From contig CAWKMC010000021.1 of NCBI GenBank assembly GCA_963850535.1, forward strand, positions 153,773 through 217,772: a DNA stretch of 64,000 nt, read 5' to 3'. A program made the translations under genes and the position numbers. The stretch's first letter is position 1. Each line of letters opens with the position of its first letter. The notes under the pieces are model-generated. The model saw nothing but the letters and a program-made list of their open reading frames with translations, did not search any database and was not told where the DNA came from. Source of the stretch: JAMXLO01 sp963850535 (GTDB lineage Bacteria > Pseudomonadota > Alphaproteobacteria > Acetobacterales > Acetobacteraceae). Below, piece by piece: positions 44,840-53,240 of this stretch.

Positions 44840-45175
44840 ATGGCGGAACCACGACTGAAGGCTGGATTGTGGGTGAAGATGGCGCTGCGATTGGCGGATC
44901 GCGACGGCCGGCCGGGCGTTGTGCTGCGCAAAGGCGATCCTGATTCCGGTGGCGTGCTGGTGGTGCTCCGCGGTCGCGAGGGGCTATGCGTTCTGTCCCA
45001 GGTTCGCGCGGGCGACGGCGCGCTGGCCTGGATGCGCGGCACTGGCCTCGCACCGGTCGACCAGGCGGCAGTCGATGCCTATATCGGCCGCCAGGTCCGG
45101 TTCGACCCAGACATCTGGGTGGTGGAATTCGATGCGGCAGACTTCGTACCACCTTTCGAGGCGCGCCTGGTCTGA
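44840..45175 (+). CDS. DUF1491 family protein
   Basis: A 111-residue cytosolic protein: EPRLKAGLWVKMALRLADRDGRPGVVLRKGDPDSGGVLV, then ALAWMRGTG and DIWVVEFDAADFVPPF. This is the DUF1491 pattern, common in alphaproteobacteria and of unknown function. The ATG at 44840 has a strong ribosome binding site (ggggagaggc). It is divergent from the ABC substrate-binding protein gene, with 64 bases between. Confidence 0.9.
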   Translation: MAEPRLKAGLWVKMALRLADRDGRPGVVLRKGDPDSGGVLVVLRGREGLCVLSQVRAGDGALAWMRGTGLAPVDQAAVDAYIGRQVRFDPDIWVVEFDAADFVPPFEARLV

Positions 45176-45246
45176 TCCGGTCCAGGGATTGTCTCCGTGT
45201 GCGATACGGGCACACTCGTGCCGAGCTTTGCGCAGGAGCCATCGCC

Positions 45247-45705
45247 ATGCCGGGCCTCTATTTCGAGGACTTCCACGAAGGTCAGACCTTCGATCACGCG
45301 CTCAGCCGGACTGTGACGGAGATGGACAATGTGCTGTTCAGCACGCTCACGCTGAACCCGCAGCCGCTGCATCTGGACGAAGAGTTCGCCCGGACCACGG
45401 AATTCGGCCAGCGCATCGTCAATTCGCTGTTCACGCTCGGGCTGATGATCGGCATGACGGTTGGCGACACCACCCTTGGTACCACCATCGCCAATCTAGG
45501 CATGAACAAAGTGGAGTTTCCGAAGCCGGTATACCATGGCGACACCATTCGTGCTCGCACCATCGTCCGTTCGTTGCGCGAGTCGAGGTCACGCCCGAAC
45601 GCCGGCGTGGTGGAATTCGAGCATCAGGCCTTCAATCAGCGCGGCGAAATGGTCGCAACCTGCCTGCGCGCCGCGTTCATGAAGCGTCGGCCGGCTGTCG
45701 GGTGA
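45247..45705 (+). CDS. MaoC family dehydratase (hot-dog fold)
   Basis: A 152-residue MaoC-like protein: FEDFHEGQTFDHALSRTVTEMDNVLFSTLTLNPQPLHLDEEFA with the hydratase motif NPxPLH (Asp/His of the R-hydratase type), VNSLFTLGLMIGMTVGDTTLGT and FPKPVYHGDTIRARTIV. This group includes mesaconyl-CoA C1-C4 hydratase-like enzymes, but substrate cannot be assigned. The usual catalytic Asp is Asn in NPQPLH (Asn-Pro-Gln-Pro-Leu-His), so hydration may be altered or use another base. Ribosome binding site aggagccatcgccATG. Confidence 0.88.
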   Translation: MPGLYFEDFHEGQTFDHALSRTVTEMDNVLFSTLTLNPQPLHLDEEFARTTEFGQRIVNSLFTLGLMIGMTVGDTTLGTTIANLGMNKVEFPKPVYHGDTIRARTIVRSLRESRSRPNAGVVEFEHQAFNQRGEMVATCLRAAFMKRRPAVG

Positions 45706-45795
45706 GATTCCTTCATGGTGAGGCTGAGAAGTTCTCTTTTGTTCTGTGTCTCCTGAGGGCCTATCTCGCGCATGTTCGATGCAGGAGGCAAGAAC

Positions 45796-45954
45796 ATGAA
45801 CGCTCGATTATGGTTGCACATGCTGCGGCAGTGGCTGGAGCGGCCCGAGACCGTCGAGGATAATATTGACAGGCAACAAGTGCTGCACGAACGCAGCCAG
45901 CTGGAGCTGCGCAAAGCCCAAGCTACCGCCTGGTATTTCTCGCCACCCTACTGA
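45796..45954 (+). CDS. Small protein of unknown function
   Basis: A 52-residue hydrophilic product (MNARLWLHMLRQWLERPETV then a helix DNIDRQQVLHERSQLELRKAQ). The start has a very good ribosome binding site (gcaggaggcaagaacATG). No family recognised. An ATG at 45772 would extend it by eight residues. Confidence 0.6.
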   Translation: MNARLWLHMLRQWLERPETVEDNIDRQQVLHERSQLELRKAQATAWYFSPPY

Positions 45955-45963
45955 TGGCAGCGG

Positions 45964-46617
45964 TCAGGGCAGGCGATCCAGTGCGAACCGAAGATACCGC
46001 TGCGCGCTGCCTTCGAACGCACTGCGCAGCCGTGGGGAGTGAAAGATGTGCTCGCGCCGTTGGAGTGCGCCGTAGAACTGTTTCGAGCGCTGCTGCCATG
46101 CTGCAGCGGATAGGTTGCGGTGCTCGGCGCGCAGCCGTGATCCGTTTGCTTGCACGCGGTGCGGTGACAAGCCGATCGGGCTGAGATCGAGATCGAGCAC
46201 CCATTGCACCCAAGGCTCGCACGTTGCCCCAGCATGTGGGTCGGTATGACGGCCGGTTGCCTCTATTGCTGTGGCCACCTGTCGGACCGTCCCGCGCGGC
46301 AACCTGCGCCACTGGCTGGCGACTTGGCGCCACAAGGCGGCGGAAGCGGCCTCGTTGTCCGATCGTTCTGCCCGATAGACTGCATCGTGCAAGGCGATGG
46401 TGCTGGCGATCAGCCGTTCGACACGCCGGGTCCTTAGCGTGCCACGCGCCATCTTCCGGTGTTGCCGCCACATCTCCGCCAGATGACCGAGATTGTGGTA
46501 GTGGCGGCCAGGCTGGCACATCCTGCGCCTGATCGTCCCCAATACGCCTGCCGGCAATGGAACGTGTTGAAAAAGGTCGTCCAGAGCACGGTCACAACGG
46601 GCATTCATCAACGTCAT
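45964..46617 (-). CDS. Predicted metal-dependent HD-superfamily phosphohydrolase
   Basis: A 217-residue helical protein with a split HD-type metal site: RHYHNLGHLAEMWRQ (H-x-x-x-x-H) and IALHDAVYRAERSDNEAASA (His-Asp), as in the COG4339 group of uncharacterised phosphohydrolases. The start at ATG 46617 (aaggatagcATG) fits the family; a longer frame runs to 46725. The substrate could be a nucleotide, but this is unproven. The end lies next to the small plus-strand gene at 45954. Confidence 0.82.
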   Translation of the reverse strand: MTLMNARCDRALDDLFQHVPLPAGVLGTIRRRMCQPGRHYHNLGHLAEMWRQHRKMARGTLRTRRVERLIASTIALHDAVYRAERSDNEAASAALWRQVASQWRRLPRGTVRQVATAIEATGRHTDPHAGATCEPWVQWVLDLDLSPIGLSPHRVQANGSRLRAEHRNLSAAAWQQRSKQFYGALQRREHIFHSPRLRSAFEGSAQRYLRFALDRLP

Positions 46618-46734
46618 GCTATCCTTGGCAAACAAGCGACGCCAGTTATCATTTCTGCCAAATGTGCCGATCGTGTGGCGCTTACGGTGGGCCACTGTTG
46701 GTCTTTGGCACGCTCGCAGCTGCACAAAATAAAT

Positions 46735-46761
46735 CCGGCTCGCGGCAGACCCGCGAGCCGG
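46735..46761 (-). terminator. Strong rho-independent terminator
   Basis: A perfect 11-bp GC-rich stem (ccggctcgcgg 46735-46745, ccgcgagccgg 46751-46761) with a 5-base loop. On the minus strand it is followed by an A/T-rich tract (atttattttg). It begins 20 bases after the stop of the tandem-repeat protein gene, so that gene is probably a single-gene transcript. Confidence 0.85.
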
Positions 46762-46781
46762 GGTTCGATATAAACAGATGG

Positions 46782-47108
46782 TTATCTGACGCAGGGCGTC
46801 GCGGTTGTCGCCTGCGACGGGACCCCGCCGCCCTCTGCCTCGGCCTTGCGGGTCTGCAGGTTCGTTGATCCCACCCCGCCGCCCTCTGCCTCAGCCTTAC
46901 GGGTCTGCAGGTTTTCCGATCCCACACCACCACCTTCGGCTTCAGCCTTTCGTGTGGCAATGTTGACCGAGCCGACCCCGCCCCCTTCGGATTCGGCACG
47001 GTGCATACCGGACGGACAACCGGTCGTGTCCGGCGCGGCGTAAACTGGCACGGCTCCCATCGAGCCGAGCAACAGCGTCGCCAACGCCACTATCGATGAT
47101 GTACACAT
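46782..47108 (-). CDS. Small exported protein built of 17-residue tandem repeats
   Basis: A 108-residue protein with a signal peptide (IVALATLLLGSMGAVPVYA, cleavage near 24). A Cys sits at residue 31 (GCPSGMHRA), three 17-residue repeats fill 39-89 (type EAEGGGVGSENLQTRKA, with only a few substitutions), a fourth starts at 90 (EAEGGGVPS), and a second Cys lies at 106 near the C-terminus. The Glu/Gly-rich repeats with one Lys/Arg pair per unit look like a repetitive surface or matrix-binding segment. Its own terminator follows. No family recognised. Confidence 0.84.
   Translation of the reverse strand: MCTSSIVALATLLLGSMGAVPVYAAPDTTGCPSGMHRAESEGGGVGSVNIATRKAEAEGGGVGSENLQTRKAEAEGGGVGSTNLQTRKAEAEGGGVPSQATTATPCVR
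46815..46994 (-). repeat. 51-bp tandem repeat, about 3.5 units, inside the repeat protein gene
   Basis: The coding DNA for residues 39-98 is three full 51-base units and a truncated fourth. Units two and three are nearly identical at the protein level (Glu to Thr in one position), so the array is recent or under strong homogenisation, and its length may vary between strains. Confidence 0.8.
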
Positions 47109-47574
47109 CAGGAACTCCCTTGCATGGTCGTCTGTGTCAGATCGTCGAGCAAGCTTGCGACTACCGGCAGCACACCAGTTGCTGCCATCCCTGTTTGGGA
47201 CTGTTGTCCGCAGGATAGATGTCAGTCGGCGGGACCGATCTGAACCATTTCACACCACGGCCGAGTGGGGCATGTGCACCGGGCGCGTCTCCGGCATGCT
47301 CGACCTGGCCCCGGAGCGGTAGCAGTCCCCAGCCCACCAGCAGCAGCGGTCTTCGACCGGAGACCTCGGCCTTTCGTCGGTTCGCCGCCACGATTGCTGT
47401 GGTACCAGGATGGTCACTGCGACAATCAGCGTCGCGAACGCCGGCCAGCGCCGCATCGCCTGGGCCGCCACACCAGGACCCGTCGCCGCGCTCGCAGCAA
47501 AGAACAGCACAGGCCGCGACCGCTGCTTCTTGTCGCCTCGGCGGGGCTTGATTCATCTGCTGTTGGATACGGAG
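47109..47574. other. 466-base region with weak, broken coding potential
   Basis: No intact gene. On the minus strand a frame at 47250-47510 begins MLFFAASAATGPGVAAQA and has a hydrophobic stretch (WPAFATLIVAVTILVP), and another frame ends GVKWFRSVPPTDIYPADNSP before 47161. These could be pieces of one small membrane protein with a frame change near 47300, but the evidence is thin. Confidence 0.25.
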
Positions 47575-49888
47575 CTACTTCTGAACCGCCGCCCGGGTCT
47601 CGCACTGAACGTCGAGCGCGGCGTTCCCCTGCACGCTGTAGGTCTTTCCGGCAACGCGAATGCCGACCGGCTCTCCATCCGAAACCGCAACGCGCACCAT
47701 TCCATCCGCGATGCGGACCTGCACCGACCGCCCGTGCCAGCGCACCGCGAACGACATGCGGCGCCATTCCGGCGGCAGGCGAGGGGCCAGACCGATCGCG
47801 TCGCCGCGCAGATCGAGACCGGCAAAGCCGAGGACGACCGCCTGCCATACACCTCCCAGCCCTGCGATCCGTATGCCGCCCGCGCTGTTCGGGTCGAATT
47901 CAAGATCGGCAGCCGCGGCCTTGTGCAGAAACCGAAGCGCCATGTCCGCCTCGCCCAGGCGCGCAGCGACCATCGCGTGCATCCCGGCGCTGAGCGAGCT
48001 GCCATGGGCGGTGCGCGGTTCGTAGTGGCGGTAGTTCGTTTCTGCCATCGCGCCAGGGAACTCTTCCGGCAGCAGCGCCAGCAGTGCCACCACATCGGCC
48101 TGCTTGACCACCTGCGAGCGCTGCGTGCGCTCGCGGCCGATCACCACGTCGATCGGCACTTTGCGATCGGCATACTGCGATAGATCGAGCGGCTCGAGCT
48201 GGTGGAATTTGTCGAACTGCTCATAAATTCCGGTTGCCGCATCGAGCCCGGTGACAATGCGTTCCGCCGCATCGCGCCAGTCGGCAAGCTCATCCTCACC
48301 AAGGGCGAGCTTCTCGCCCAGTGTGGCAGCTCGCTCGGGCCAGCTCGTGCGCAGCGTCTCGATCGCCTCCAGCCCTCGCGCGAGATTCCAGCGCGCCATC
48401 ATGTTGGTGAAGGCATTGTCGTCCACGTCTTCGTGGTATTCGTCGGGTCCGATGACATGGCGGATGTGCCGTCTGCCATCTTCCTCCGCCACGGCACGCG
48501 ACGCCCAGAACCGCGCCGTCTCCAGCAGGATCTCTGCCCCCGCATGCAGGAAGAAATCATCGTCGCCGGTGGCACGCCAGTACTGCCACACCGCGTAGGC
48601 GATGTCGGCGCTGATGTGCAGCTCCATCTTGCCGGTCAGGATGTCGATCATCGCGCCGTCGGGCCCGACCACCCGCTCCGGCGTCGTCTCCTCGCCCGTG
48701 TCGGCCGACTCCCACGCATACAGCGCACCCTTGTAGCCCTCGTGCGCTGCCTTTGCTCGCGCCGCGGGCAAGGTGTGATAGCGATACATCAGCATCGCCC
48801 GCGCGGCTTCCGGCCAGACCGCCGTGTAGAAGGGCAGAAGGTAGATCTCGGTGTCCCAGAACACGTGGCCGAAATACGCGTCGCCGGTAAGGCCGCGCGC
48901 GCCCACCGAGACGTTCTCGTCCTCCGGATTTGCCGCGCTGGTGAGATGGTACACGGCGAACCGCAACGCGCGCTGCGCCTCGTCGTCACCTTCGATGACG
49001 ACATCGCTGGCCTCCCAGCGCTCCCGCCATGCCGCCTCGTGCGCACCAAGAACCGCACGCCAGCCCAGCGCACGGCTGCGCGTCAATGCCGCAGCGGCTA
49101 TCGGCGCCGGATCGCCGGCCAGCGGATCGGCACGCGCGGCAGCAACGATGCGATCGAGTTCGATCACCTGGCCGGCAACGGAGCGCCAGCGCCACACCCA
49201 GCGCAGCGAGAACGGCCGCTCCGGGACCAGTTCTTTGTCGCCGGCGCGCAGTGTCGTGCGTCCCGCCATCGCGACACCTTTGTTCGAGCCCTCGGTTCGC
49301 CAGGCGCCAAGATCATGCTCCAGCCGCGTCGGCTCCATTCCGAGCCCGGCCATGCCGAAACTGGCCTCTAGCATGACGTCGATGCCGTCGCGATCGAGCG
49401 AGAACCGCAGCAGCTGCAGAGCCGACTGCACGGTCCGCCAACGACACCAGGCGTAGCTCGCTCCCACTGATCGTGATGCCGGAGTTCGTCCGATAGATCA
49501 GCTCGGAAAGCAGCATACCGCGGCGCATGTCGAGGCGTGCGCATGCCTTCGATGAGCTCGCCATCCCGCAACAGCTGCGGTTCGTCGTTCAGCACGATCC
49601 TCACGCGCGACCAGTCGGCAACGGGCACCAGCGCGGGCACGGGCGGTTCGGTATTGGGCATGTCGAACAGGCCGGCGACATAACAGCGCGGCCACGACGC
49701 CCATTTGATATAGCCGAGCCAGCTCACCCAGGTCGGGCCGCGACTGATCGACCGCGCGGCGCGCGCGCCCAGAGAAACCGTTGCCGAGCGCGAAGCGGGA
49801 TTCGACGGCGCTTTCGGTCAGCACACTGTAGCCCTCGTGGCTGAGGACCCAACCCGGGTCCGCGCGTCGGCACCATCGCCTCATGCAT
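47575..49888 (-). CDS. GH65 glycoside phosphorylase/hydrolase, several frameshifts near the N-terminus
   Basis: GH65 (maltose/kojibiose/trehalose phosphorylase family). Start ATG 49888 (MHEAMVPTR), then DPGWVLSHEGYSVLTESAVESRFALGNGF, WASWPRCYVAGLFDMPN, RRGMLLSELIYRTNSGI and from 49467 one intact frame. This has RGLTGDAYFGHVFWDTEIYLLPFYT, GPDEYHEDVDDNAFTN (catalytic Glu of GPDEY), VVKQADVVALLALLPEEF (phosphate-site region) and AGMHAMVAARLGEADMALRF. At least four frame changes lie between 49888 and 49440. The restored size of about 770 residues fits. Its start overlaps the HAD gene stop by 8 bases (ATGCATGA). It would make beta-glucose-1-P from a disaccharide, the substrate of the upstream mutase. 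Confidence 0.88.
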
Positions 49889-50640
49889 GAGCGACGTCTC
49901 CGTTCCGCGCCGGACTGCGCAAGCGCACCTCGGGGCACGGCAGCCGCATCGACCTGATCGAGGCTGGTGACGACGAGATCGGCCCCGGCCGCGCGCAACA
50001 GGGCCTCGTCGCCAAGCCGCGCGATGCCGACCGATGCCATGCCGCCGGCGCGCGCGGCGCGATGCCCGAGGGCGCATCCTCCACGACCAGGCACTGCGCT
50101 GGTGGGACTTCCAGCGCCTCGCCGCCAGCAGGAACAGCGCAGGGTCCGGCTTGCCGCGCGGCACGTCGCGTGCCGCTGAGGTCGGCATCAAAGATCGACA
50201 ACAGCGGGCGTCCGTCGGGCAGGCTCAGGTGGCGCAGCATGGCGGCGACGTTCTTCGACGAGGAGGCCAGCGCCAGTTGCAGGCCGGCCGCGTCTAACGC
50301 AGCGGCGAGCCGCACCGCGTCGGGGAACGCCTCGAAGCTGCCCTCGGCGATCAGCCGATCGATCAGCGCCTGCTTCTTCCTCGGCGTATTCGGCCGCGCT
50401 GTGCTGCCGCGTCCGGGACGACCAAGCCGCTCCAGTGTCGCCCGTGCGCCATCCATCCGCGGTTTGCCGGCGACATGCGCCTGATAGAACTCGGTCGTGA
50501 AGCGGGCAGGATCGGCGAAGCCGGCGAGCGCCTCCCGCCAGGCGCGCTCATGCGGCGAGGCGACCAGCACGCCATCCACATCGAAGATCGCCGCACGCAG
50601 CTGCGTGCGCTCTATGGCCGATGTCGGACGGTTCAGACAT
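49881..50640 (-). CDS. Beta-phosphoglucomutase-like HAD hydrolase, multiple frameshifts
   Basis: HAD-superfamily mutase: RAAIFDVDGVLVASPHERAWREAL (nucleophile Asp and acid/base Asp of DxDG), EFYQAHVAGKPRMDGA, LQLALASSSKNVAAML (motif II), RGKPDPALFLLAA (motif III Lys) and CLVVEDAPSGI (motif IV). At least five frame changes are needed over 760 bases. The ATG at 50640 overlaps the phosphoketolase stop (ATGTCTGA), and its stop overlaps the GH65 start. The product would isomerise beta-glucose-1-P to glucose-6-P, which couples directly to the GH65 enzymes on either side. Confidence 0.85.
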
Positions 50641-53045
50641 TGTCGGACTCCGTCGAGCCGGCGCGTTGGGCCGCGGTCCTGTGTCCCCAGGTCCAGCCCT
50701 TGATTTCCGGCATGTCGTCGCCGTAGCGAGAGATATATTGCCTTGTGCTCGATGAGCTTGTCGCGGATCGCCTGCTTCGCGTAGGCGGCGCGCGCGCCAA
50801 GTTGCGGCACCCGATCGATCACGTCGGCGACCAGATGAAAGCGGTCGAGGTCGTTCAGCACGCACATATCGAACGGCGTGGTGGTGGTGCCTTCTTCCTT
50901 GTAGCCCCGCACGTGAATGTTGTCGTGGCCGTTCCGGCGGTAGGTCAGCCGATGGATCAGCCACGGATAGCCGTGGAACGCGAAGATGATCGGCTTGTCC
51001 GTCGTGAACAGCGCGTCGAAATCGCGGTCCGACAAGCCGTGCGGATGCTCGCTGGCGCGGTTGCAGCTTCATCAGGTCCACCACGTTGATCACGCGGATC
51101 TTCAGATCCGGCGCGTGCCGGCGCAGCAGATCCACCGCGGCCAGAGTCTCCAGCGTCGGCACGTCGCCGCAGCACGCCATCACGACGTCCGGCTCGCTGC
51201 CGCGGTCGTTGCTGGCCCATTCCCAGATGCCAAGGCCCGCCGTGCAGTGCTTGATCGCCTCGTCCATCGTCAGCCACTGCGGCGCCGGCTGCTTGCCGGC
51301 GACGACCACGTTCACATAGTTGCGGCTGCGCAGGCAGTGGTCGGTGACCGAGAGCAGGCAGTTCGCGTCGGGCGGCAGATAGACGCGCACCACCTCGGCC
51401 TTCTTGTTGACGACGTGGTCGATGAAGCCCGGATCCTGGTGGCTGAAGCCGTTATGGTCCTGCCGCCAGACATGGCTCGACAGCAGATAGTTCAGCGAGG
51501 CGATCGGCCGCCGCCACTCGATGTCATTGCACACCTTCAGCCACTTGGCGTGCTGGTTGAACATCGCGTCGATGATGTGGATGAACGCCTCGTAGCAGGA
51601 AAAGAACCCGTGGCGACCGGTGAGCAGGTAGCCCTCGAGCCATCCCTGGCATTGATGCTCGCTGAGCATCTCCATCACCCGGCCATCCGCAGCAAGGTGG
51701 TCATCCCAGGGTTCGATTTCCGCGACCCACGCGCGGTTGGTGACCTCGAGAACGTCCTGCCAGCGGTTGGAGTTGCTCTCGTCGGGGCTGAACAGGCGGA
51801 AGTTCTTCGCCTCCATGTTCCGCTTCATCACGTCGCGCAGGAACCTGCCCATCTCGCGGGTGGCTTCGGCGATCGCCGCACCCGGCGCCGGCACCTTGAT
51901 CGCATAGTCGCGGAAATCCGGCAGGCGCAGGTCGCTCAACAGCAGGCCGCCGTTGGTGTGCGGGTTGGCGCTCATGCGGCGGGCGCCTCGGGGAGGGAGT
52001 TCGGCCAGCTCCGGCCGCAGTCGTCCGCTATCGTCGAACAGTTCCGATGGCCGATAGCTCTTCATCCACTCTTCAAGAATGCGGACGTGCTCCGGGTTCT
52101 CGTGCATCTCGCCCATCGGCACCTGATGCGCTCGCCAGTAACCCTCGGTCCGGCGGCCGTCGATTTCCTTCGGGCACGTCCATCCCTTGGGCGTGCGCAG
52201 CACGATCATCGGCCAGAGCGGTCGCTGGGAGAAGCCGTTCTTGCGCGCGTCCTCCTTGATCCGGCGTATCTCGTCGAGGACGCGATCGAGGGTGGACGCC
52301 ATGAGTTCGTGCATCGACGTCCGGGCTCATGGCCTTCGACGAAATGCGGCGTGTATCCGTAGCCGCGCATCAGGTGATCGAGTTCCTCGTGGCTGATGCG
52401 GGCAAGCACGGTGGGATTGGCGATCTTGTAGCCGTTGAGATGCAGGATCGGCAGGACGGTGCCATCCCGCACCGGGTTCAGGAACTTGTTGGAGTGCCAG
52501 CTCGTCGCCAGCGGTCCGGTCTCGGCCTCGCCGTCGCCGACGACACAGGCGACGATCAGATCCGGATTGTCGAACGCGGCGCCATAGGCGTGCGAAAGGG
52601 CATAGCCAAGCTCGCCGCCCTCATGGATGGAGCCTGGGGTCTCGGGTGCGACGTGACTGGGAATGCCGCCCGGGAACGAGAACTGCGTGAACAGGCGCTT
52701 CATCCCCTCCTCGTCGCGGGAGATGTTCGGATACACCTCGCTGTAGGTACCTTCCAGATAGGCGTTGGCGACCAGTGCGGGTCCGCCGTGCCCTGGTCCG
52801 GTCACATAGATCATGTCGAGATCGTGCGCTTTGATGAGGCGATTCAAATGCGCGTAGATGAAGTTCAGTCCCGGCGTCGTGCCCCAGTGCCCGAGCAGCC
52901 GAGGCTTGATGTGGTCCTTGGTCAGCGTCTGCTTGAGCAGCGGATTGTCATAGAGATAGATCTGGCCGACAGAAAGGTAGTTGGCGGCTCGCCAGTACGC
53001 GTTTATCAGTGTCCGTTCGTTGTTCGACAACACGTTTGCCACCAT
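50633..53045 (-). CDS. xfp: Phosphoketolase (Xfp), two or more frameshifts
   Basis: ThDP-dependent phosphoketolase: NNERTLINAYWRAANYLSVGQIYL, HWGTTPGLNFIYAHLNR, YVTGPGHGGPALVANAYLEG, VVGDGEAETGPLATSW (ThDP-binding), then in a second frame MIVLRTPKGWTCPKEIDG, NPHTNGGLLLSDLRLPDFRDY, SSHVWRQDHNGFSHQDPGFID and VACCGD-like VVMACCGDVPTLETLAA, and in a third FAFHGYPWLIHRLTYRRNGHDNIHVRGYKEEG. Frame changes near 52320, 51050 and 50740. The restored length of about 804 residues fits Xfp. It cleaves xylulose-5-P (and perhaps fructose-6-P) to acetyl-phosphate. Ribosome binding site cggaggcg. A second phosphoketolase lies at 63598. Confidence 0.93.
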
Positions 53046-53240
53046 CGCCTCCGTGATTTGCTGTCATCGATGCCGCGCGTCAGGTGCGCGGGGTAGTCCG
53101 GTCAATCGTCGCGCCAGCTCCGCTATCCTTCGCCGCATCGGGGTCAATCCAACACCCGTACCAGGCGGCCTTTTCTCTCGCACCTGCGGGAGGATAGTCA
53201 CCCTTCGCGGCATCCTGCAATCACGCATTGCCTTACGCAG

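Noticed and set aside
47410..48183. Plus-strand open frames over the first GH65 gene
   Set aside because: They are shadows of the GH65 frame, which has full motif support.
50986..52362. A 458-codon plus-strand open frame inside the phosphoketolase gene
   Set aside because: Antisense to a gene with unmistakable phosphoketolase motifs; compositionally rich in Arg, Leu and Val, as shadow frames are here.
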